Part shown: in pieces, positions 44,101-53,100 of the stretch
Numbering within the stretch: the first letter of the stretch is position 1
How the letters are laid out: each line of letters begins with the position of its first letter
Notes under the pieces: generated by a model
Seen by the model: the letters and a program-made list of their open reading frames with translations, nothing else
What the model was told of the DNA's origin: nothing
Database searches by the model: none
Assembly (NCBI RefSeq): GCF_037042905.1
Contig: NC_087251.1
Coordinates: 35,148,501 to 35,212,500, forward strand
From: Lytechinus pictus
Taxonomy: Eukaryota > Echinodermata > Echinoidea > Temnopleuroida > Toxopneustidae
Length of the DNA stretch: 64,000 bases
Direction: 5' to 3'
Position numbers and translations under genes: made by a program

Positions 44101-47100
44101 GCATTCCATACTTTATATCAATAATTGCTGTTCGATAAAAACACCAAATATCAAGAAATCAAATTCTTTAATTACAAAAATGGTTTGTGATGTTAACAAA
44201 ATGTAATTCTTGATATTAAAAAATAAAATGACATGAGAAAATGGCTTGCCATATATAGCTTGTCATACATTGGCTAAAATATCCAGGGTCCTGTTTCATA
44301 AATATGTGTTATAATAAGCAAATGCACAATTTCTGTAACAAATTTGCTGTCAACCAATCAGATTGAAGGATTTCAGTAGCTTTTAACTGTGATTGTAAAT
44401 TTGTTATTATAACAAGTTTTATGAAATGGACCTGTGTGTGACAGCCTCTTAACAGGGATCTCAGCTATCATGGAAAGCCGGCATGCCAAAACCTCAGAAC
44501 TTTTGTTCCTCTATAACAAAAGTCATGTCCATCTGCATCAGATACACTGTGGCCCGTATTCTGAAGTCGGGTTTAATTTACACTCAGGTTTAAAGTTGTG
44601 GTTTAAATATGGATAGCCAATTGTTACATAAATCAATAATGTTAGAGATATCATATTTCAGCTCATTTGGCTCTTTAATCATTCATAATTGTCTAGGAAG
44701 TATAAATAGATGATTGTCATCACCATCGATGAATCAGGAAAGAGCACAGTAAACATAAGAAACGTACAACTTAGTAAAAATGTTGACACTTTTGGCTTCC
44801 CATAATTTTAGCACAGATTTAGACCATGGTCTAAGTTGAACCTGACTTCAGAATACGGGCCTGTATGTAGAATTTCTTATTTTTTAAAATTTATTTTTTG
44901 ATTGCTGGGATCCCTGAAATAAGAATCATCTTCATGTTGTAAAACTTGTGCAAAGCCTGATTCATGCAAGAAGCTATTTTTGTTCTCAATGCCAAAATAT
45001 TTTGTTACATACTGTGGAAAAAACATAATATAGTCAATGTGCATTTTCTTTCCCATTTTCTATTCATTATTATTATTATGTCATGCCTCTATGTATTATT
45101 ATGCAAATATTCCTATGTTTATCAGTGCAATCGTGCTGAATATTACATGAGTGTGCTAGTTGAATAGACTGCTTGAACTTTGTACTGAATGTAATATTTG
45201 AATGGTAAAACGAATGATAAAACATTGAATATTTGTTTTATACAACACTTGATTTGTAGACATAGACTAACGTCGACCAAATAACCAAAATAGATAGAAG
45301 GTTAGGCCCATGGCGGAATGAGGAATAGGACCAGATCTATTATAAGTTTATATCTGCTCGGGTCTTAATTTAGCCTTTTATTTTCCTAAACTTTGTATCT
45401 GTGCATTGTTATGCAACACCTTGATACGTGCATTAAAGTAGGCACAGACCATGGTATGCAGGTTGATTAGTGACTTTCCAATATATTGAACTGGTGGCTC
45501 CTTGCTTGAGCGTGCAATAGGCATAGCTAATTCAACAAAAGTTTATCTGCCATGAGCCTCTTGACCGGGGGGGGGGGGGGGGGGTACTTAGGTTTGGTTT
45601 GGACGGGGGTTTGCGGCTGAAGGTTCAAAACCCATACCCATATTTACGGGTCATTTTTGGCTAAAAAGGTACCCATTATTAGGGATTTATTAAAATTTGA
45701 CAAGCAAAAAAAAGAGAGAAGGTTATCACCCAAAATTGGAGGGAACATGGACCCATGTTAAGGCCAGTATCTGAAAATTGGGGCCATGTTTAGGGATTTT
45801 TCAGCATAAAACCATACCCCATGTTTAGGGATTTCTTTAAAAAAAAGCGACCCATTCCAGCGGCACATCCCTGTATGCCTTATTTCGTGAGTACCCCCTC
45901 CCTTTGGGGCTCTTGATAACAAACAACAACAATACAACTGTAGAAAAACAATAATGAGGATAATACATAAATAGTCATCAGGCTATTAGATGGATTTGAT
46001 TGATTAATTATATTAAACAAAGAAAAGGCATAGAGATGATAGCTAAAAGCACCTGAAAGGGGAATCGATATTGCATCAGAGTTGAATGGTTTAGGCAAGA
46101 TTGAGAAAATGTCTGTTAACAAAAAGTTTGAAGTTATTTAAATTTTTAACATTCTTAATACTTAACCATGATAATCATTTGATTAAGTAATTAAAAAAGA
46201 TTTTAGAAAATAATAAAAATGATAAAAATAGATTAAATGAACCATAATTTCCCATGCAAACTCATATAAAGCCTATCTGGCTCCGCTAACTTTTCACATC
46301 ATCTCTTCTTTAATAGCTTCTGCAAGTATGAGTGTGTGCAATAGAAACCCGGGAATATGCGGGAACGCGACTTGTTCATCAGAGGGTCACAGTATTCGTT
46401 GCCTATGCCCTGCAGGATACGACTACGATGTCTCCACCAAAGCTTGCAAAGGTTTGTTTATGTGATATGGTTTCAGAGAATCAGTTTATAGAAAGCCTTT
46501 GGAGCTTTGTTGCCAAGGCCCAGCCATTGTATTATTTCCAGATGTTGTAAATGGGTAGGAATTTATTCCTTCATGACGAAAGAGCTCCGTTTGATAACAC
46601 TATACCCCTCTTCTCCAAGTACGAAAACCCTACTGCCCCAGGCATGCAATGTAAGTATCAAAACACCTGTTTCTTGACCTCGGTCCGAAGATAACACAAC
46701 AGCCCGAGTGCGGTCTGGGAAAACATGTCGCCATTTTTTATTCACTTACTTTCCTTATTTCGAGGTTGATTTTCTTTGTTCGAAATTGAAAATGGGCTAG
46801 CATTGAATTTCTGAATACAATATGCCTTTGAAAACGTGATTAAATATCGAATACAATAATTTAATTCCGAAGGTCCTTCTACAGGCAGAGAAGACTTACG
46901 TAATAGCACAGCTGTTGTTATCATTTCGTCCTTGGCTCAACGCTCATAATCTGGCCTGTGGGGATTACCTGGCCAAGCGGGGTTGATCAGGCGGGTGTTT
47001 CATAAAGCTGTTCGTAAGTTAAGAGCGACTGGTGATCATGTCTTGCGGTAAATGGTACAATTGGCGATGATCACCAGTCGTTGTTAAAGTCACTCTTAAC

Positions 47101-50100
47101 TTACGAACAGCTTTATGAAACGACCCCCAGGGCTTGGAAATGATGTTTTAGATTTTCAAACGCAAAATGGGGTGAAATACCGCAGTTTGTGATCCGAACG
47201 GCGGTCCGTTCCCAAACGGGGGTAAGACGTAATGTGAAATTCCTTGGCACTGTAAAATTCTACGGGTCTGAAGCCGGGGTAATAATAACCAATTCCTTTG
47301 GAAGTGAATAGAGTATATCATAATGTGATATGCGCTACACAATATCTGTGTAGTATTATGATTATTATTAATATATTCTAAGGAGTTTGATGTTGATTAT
47401 TTATCAGGCCCTAGTTCATTCAACCTTTTTTATGCAAATAACAAATGCTATGATGGATGACACTTTTGATCTTAATCAATCACATCGCATTATTTCAGTA
47501 GCTTGAAACTTGTGATGAATTTGATTTGTGAAATACAGATCAGATTTTATAACCAAAGAATACTCACACAAAATCCTGATTTATAATTTCTTTCTGTAAA
47601 ATACAATAGAAAATTCCATGAACAATAATTTTTTTGTTTCAGATCGGCTTAATTTTACCTTTACCAGTTAATGTTTTGGCTATTTACAGAGAATATTCCC
47701 TGGCAACTTCTTGTTGGTGGCTGCTTACATTTAATTTTTTTCTCTGAATTTAGCAAGCAAATGTAAATGAACCTTTTTTGTTCACTTTTGCAGTTATCAG
47801 TGAGTGTGACCTGCCCGATAGATGTGGTGAAGGTGCTCTATGTGAGGACACATTGGCAGGCTATAGATGTGTGTGTACAGAGGGATATATTTATAACTAC
47901 CAAGACAAGAGCTGCAGAGGTAAACTTAAACTTACAAGGTGCCACTATCTGTTGCAAGTCTATTTGGGGGTCTATAAGTCTTGCAATTTGGTGCAAATTT
48001 GCCTTCAAATTGATTGGTGGATATTTGAAACAAAAAGTTCAAATTCATTTGCTGTTGCTAGAATTGATTTATCAATTGTAAATTTGCATTGTAAATTGCA
48101 GTATATTGCAAATATTTCCTTTCAATGCCCCAGTAATCAATTTTTTTTAATGGAAGATAATATTCTTTCGTTAATTTGTACACATATTATGTTCACCTTT
48201 GATTATATTTTTAGCTATCCTTATGCTCAGGCTTAGTTTTGTAAGATTTCACTATAATAATTACTTTCATTTCTTTGTTCATTAATGTATCTCAGACCAA
48301 GAGGATCTCTGTTTTGCAAGTCACTAATTGGCTTTTTTCATGATTCCCCACCACATTTTATTTTTTTGTCATTGATTTGCATCTATTGAACTGAAAAAAA
48401 AAAACATGTTTAAGGCTTCATTGTATTACCATTAAAAGTTTTAAACTCAACAACATGTTTTGCAATATTTGTATTTTTACTTTTTATCACCATGCAGGGT
48501 GATCTATTTAAATGTGAGGGTATATTATATAAATAGGATTTTTGTATGAATTTCATCATTCAGTTATCTCCTGTTTAATACCTGTCACAATTAAATGACA
48601 TTTGATGACATATTAATTTGTTATAATACTGTAAGTCATATTATTTTCCTAAGCATTTGGTTATTGATTTAAATATTCAAATATGTCTACTGCAATTTTT
48701 AATTGTATGAAAATCTGTATCTTTATGAAAGTTTTTCTATTGTAAAATTGATTTTCATTATCTTTTGTTAGATTAGTTATTTTATTATGTTTTCAACCAT
48801 CCAAATCACAATTGAGGTTATGAGTACACATGCTGATTTGCATCGGTTACTTATTTTTGCTTCTCAGACGACAAATATTTTCCTTAACCCCAGGGAAAGA
48901 TGGGTGGGGGGCAGTCTTAGCCACCAATTCCAGAGGGTTGAGTTCATTAAACCTTCTTTGATTTCTGACTACATTTTACCAAAGTTAGCTATCACTGTAA
49001 ATAGTATGATACTATCTGGCCCTGCTAAAAAGCAGGGTTAGCTGGCTTATTACTGTGCTGGCCGGGCAACTGCAGTGATCAGGGCTGAAGTCTGAAACTA
49101 AATCGGGCTGGAAAAAAGTGGGGCTATTAAGTCATAGCCTATCGTATACGTTGCGGAAAAGTTAAAAGTTCATGTTAAATGCGCTGTGTCTTGCAAAGCC
49201 GTCAATGTTAATGACCTGTGAGGTGGTTAGAGGTTAAGCTTTATTTGACCATGGCTTAGGTAATAATATATAAATAAAAAAAGAAACCAGTCTAACACTT
49301 AAACAAGATTTAAGGATAATCGGGTTTGACAAACTTTGTCTGAAAAGCATTAAGGATATCAACTTCATTATGTCATCCTCTGTCTGGGAATTTACTTTTC
49401 TGTTTATTTAACAGATATTCCACAGCCGCCCCCAGAGGCATCGGGTGGTCGGCCAGCCGTCACCCAGACAGCTCCCCCTAATACGGGTCCAAACGAGTGC
49501 AATTCTAGCCCCTGTGTTAATGGGGTATGCGTCGATAGACCTGATGGTTTTATCTGTCAGTGTGTGGACGGCTATCACCTTGTTGATTCAGTTACATGTG
49601 AAGGTAAAAATATATGGGTTTTAAGATTATTTCCTGAAGCATAATGAGCAGATTTATAGTCCTTTTTTGTTACAAAAATGTTTACAGTCTACAAATTTCC
49701 TAATTGCTGGGAATTATCAGTCATCTATTATAGAGATTTTTTTCATTCATATAAACATTTATGTTATTCCATTTCATACATGTCTTAATGGTTTTATCAT
49801 AAACTCATACAAAATAAGTTTGTAGTACAGAATATAAATATGTAACAGTTACCATTACATAAGAAGACTGAAGTCTCCAATAATAAAAGGTTGTGGTGGG
49901 ATACGACTGAAGTCACATTTACATTAAAGTAGTGTGTCGATGTGCTTCTCTAGCGGATGAATTTAGTTTTAGAATTTATTTATAATGACAACAATTTCCA
50001 TCTCTTCCACCATTTTCCCTCATAGATATAAATGAGTGTGCAGCAGATGTAAACCCATGCATGTATGGAGATTGTGTGAATGACCCACCAGGTTCTTTCA

Positions 50101-53100
50101 GGTGTGAATGCACCCTGGAAGGATTGACACTAGACAGCACAGGCAGAAGGTGTATTGGTAAGTCAAGAAATTGGATTGAAAAAAAAATCACAAACATGCT
50201 ACAATTTCATTCTTTCTGAAGGAGATTATATACATGAAGATGAAGGATCAGAGCACTGTAACTTATCAAGGCAGCCATACGGGGGGGGGGGGGGGGGGGG
50301 GGGCTGGGGTGTTGGACTTCCAAAGATGAATAAAAGCCATTTTCACGAGTTATGCAATGAGTCAGGTTCATTGCTATGTCAGTTCATGAACTTATTTCAG
50401 GACAGTCTAATAATAACACTGATATTCCATACATATTTGGAATTTTTTTACAAGTAGACTAACAGTCCTTTTACTGGGTGATGCAATGAGCCAGGAACAT
50501 TGCTATGTCAGAACATAGATCATCTTTTGTGTGCGTACATAAAGCCCCAAGTTGAAAGCAATCATTTATAAAAAACAGGTCCCAGACCAAATTGGTGTAT
50601 ACTAGATATTGCCTTTTAAAAAAAGAAAATTTGCAAATCTTAAGATTTTTCATGGAGATTGCAGAAGTTTTAAAGTCTCCAAGAAAAAGTAAGGAAAATG
50701 AATCCATATTTGTTCATCTCATCCTGTATTAGTTTGATGTTGTCTACTCAAAAAATGTGTAGCAAGTTTTGATGTTGTATCTCATTTTAAATCATATAAG
50801 CAATAAGCATTAATCATCTGAAGGACTGAATAGCTTCAAGACACGAGACAAGGCCTCTCTCCCACCAAGGGGAGCGTCTCATAAAACATCTGGCAAGTGA
50901 TTTTCACTGACTGATTTGTTCCAAGCAAATCAGATGCAAGGATTTTAGTTGCTTCTAACAGTAGTCGGTGAAAATTTCTTTTTTGACTATTGTTTCATGA
51001 AATGCTCCCCTGAATGCCTTTTGAGTTTTTCTTGTTCTTACTTCTTCACAGAAATAATTGGGCCTGTATCAGGAGGTGGCGGAGGAGGAGGAGGTAGTGC
51101 CAGACCAGAAGACCCCCTAGGTCCATGTTGGGGACGGTCTGAGCCAAACCAAGATATCTGTAGTAATGTAGTCTCACAAGAGAGCACTTATCAGCAATGT
51201 TGCTGCAACACCGGCTTCAGCTGGGGCAAGGAGTGCTACTCATGTCCGCTTAGAAATAGTGGTAAGTGTGTTTGGACTTTGTGGTGGAGTTGACTGCAGC
51301 AACATTTTTTTTGGAAAAAATGTTTTACATTTAACAGAGAAAAGATAAGATATTATCAATTTAGATATTGTATATACTACCATAGGAATTATGTGTGATT
51401 AGGACCTTGGTTTTTAGATTCTTTTTATTAGTGTTGCGATTTCTTTTACCGTTAGTCAACACTGAATTGATTTTTAGCAAGCAGTAACTAGCAGCCAGAC
51501 AGCAAATTTCAAGATCAGTGTTAATCTTTTGATGTTTCTCAATAAAATCTCTCGCTATGGAAACCTTATAATAAGGTTTAACTAAAGTAGAAATAGGTTC
51601 CTATGCAGACAAACTTAAAAATTAATAGAAAAAAGTATGTTATTTTTTTAGAGGCTATAGTCTGCATAAAGCTATATGTGTAGTAATTCAGGTCTGAAAT
51701 GAGCTTTACATACATAATTAATTATGCTAAAAATTACCACTTGGTCTTCACCTGCTTTACATGTATCTACTTTCCATTTGGTCTCATCACATATGATCTA
51801 ATCTTAGTTTGTCTACAGCCAGTTCATCTACTAACCATTTGGTCTATTTGTCATTTGGCCCATTTCCCATTTTGCCCAATTCTCTAGTTAGGCTACACAT
51901 ATTTTCTCCAATATCCATCTTAATCTATGTGATGAGATGATTGTCAAACCATTTGGTTTATTTGTCATTTGGCCCATTTACCATTTTGCCCAATTCTCTA
52001 GTAAGGCTATACATATTTTCTCTACTATCCACCTTAATATATATGATGAGATGATTGTCAAACCATTTGGTTTACTTGTCATTTGCCCCATTTATCATTT
52101 TGCCCAATTCTCTGGTTAGGCTATACATATTTTCTCTACTATCCACCTTAATCTATGTGATGAGATGATTGTCAAAAGAAAATTTGATTCAGAACAAAGT
52201 GCAAAATATAATATCAGATGATAATTGGAACATAGGGGCATTAGACTATAAATGAGAATGACATTAAGTGGGCATTAGACTAAGTGGATATTAGACCAAT
52301 GCAGTGTAGACCAAACAGCAATTGGGACCAAATGGGTTTAGCCCATGGTAGTAGACTCTCTGAGAAGTAGATAAGCTGATTATAGTTCAAGTGAACGTAG
52401 ACCTGATAAATAGACCTCTTTATATTATTGATCTTTGTTATTTTCATTTGTGCAGAGGAATACAGAATGCTGTGTTTAGCTCTTTCATTATACAATAATC
52501 AAGATGGAAGTTTTAGCCAACAAGCCGACCAACCAGGTTAGAATATTATTCATATATTTTTTTTTGTAATTTTCTAGACGGCAATTTGATTTGTTGATAT
52601 CTTGTTATTAGAGCAAAAAAGACCTCGCAAAGCCTTGATAAAAATGTATTTTATTGTACTATTCCAGACAACAATATACTTGTTTATATCCTGTTATTGA
52701 ATGAAAAGACCTTGCAAAGGCTTTCAAAAATATCTATGTGAAACAGAATCCCACAGTACATGAATCTTGTCATGTATGGGAAAAAAATATATATTTTGAA
52801 TTTATTATGATACAGATATCTAATTGATTAAAGGTCAAGTCCATCCCAGGAAAATGTTGATTTGAAAAGATAGAGAAAAATCATACCAGCATAAGCTGAA
52901 AATTTCATCAAAATTGGATGTAAAATAAGAAAGTTATGGCATTTTAAAGTTACGCTTATTTTTCACAAAATAGTGATATGCACAACTCATTGACATGCAA
53001 ATGAGTCAGTCGATGATGTCCATCACTCACTATTTCTTTTTTTTTTATTGTTTGAATTATACAATATTTAATTTTTTACAGATTTGACAATAAGGACCAA

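Larger units (their letters stand above)
43980..46316 (+). other. Intron 23 (2337 bp)
   Basis: Contains three separate inverted-repeat elements (44286-44432, 44551-44861, 45567-45903) and otherwise AT-rich sequence without exon signals. Confidence 0.6.

Noticed and set aside
36514..46924. Two similar ORFs of about 60 codons (36514-36723 + and 46742-46924 -) that look like a conserved small protein
   Set aside because: Both lie inside the two inverted copies of the same repeat, so the protein similarity follows from DNA similarity. One copy is broken by a MITE.
51835..52176. CRISPR-like spaced repeats
   Set aside because: The 114-bp units are directly adjacent with no unique spacers, and the genome is eukaryotic.
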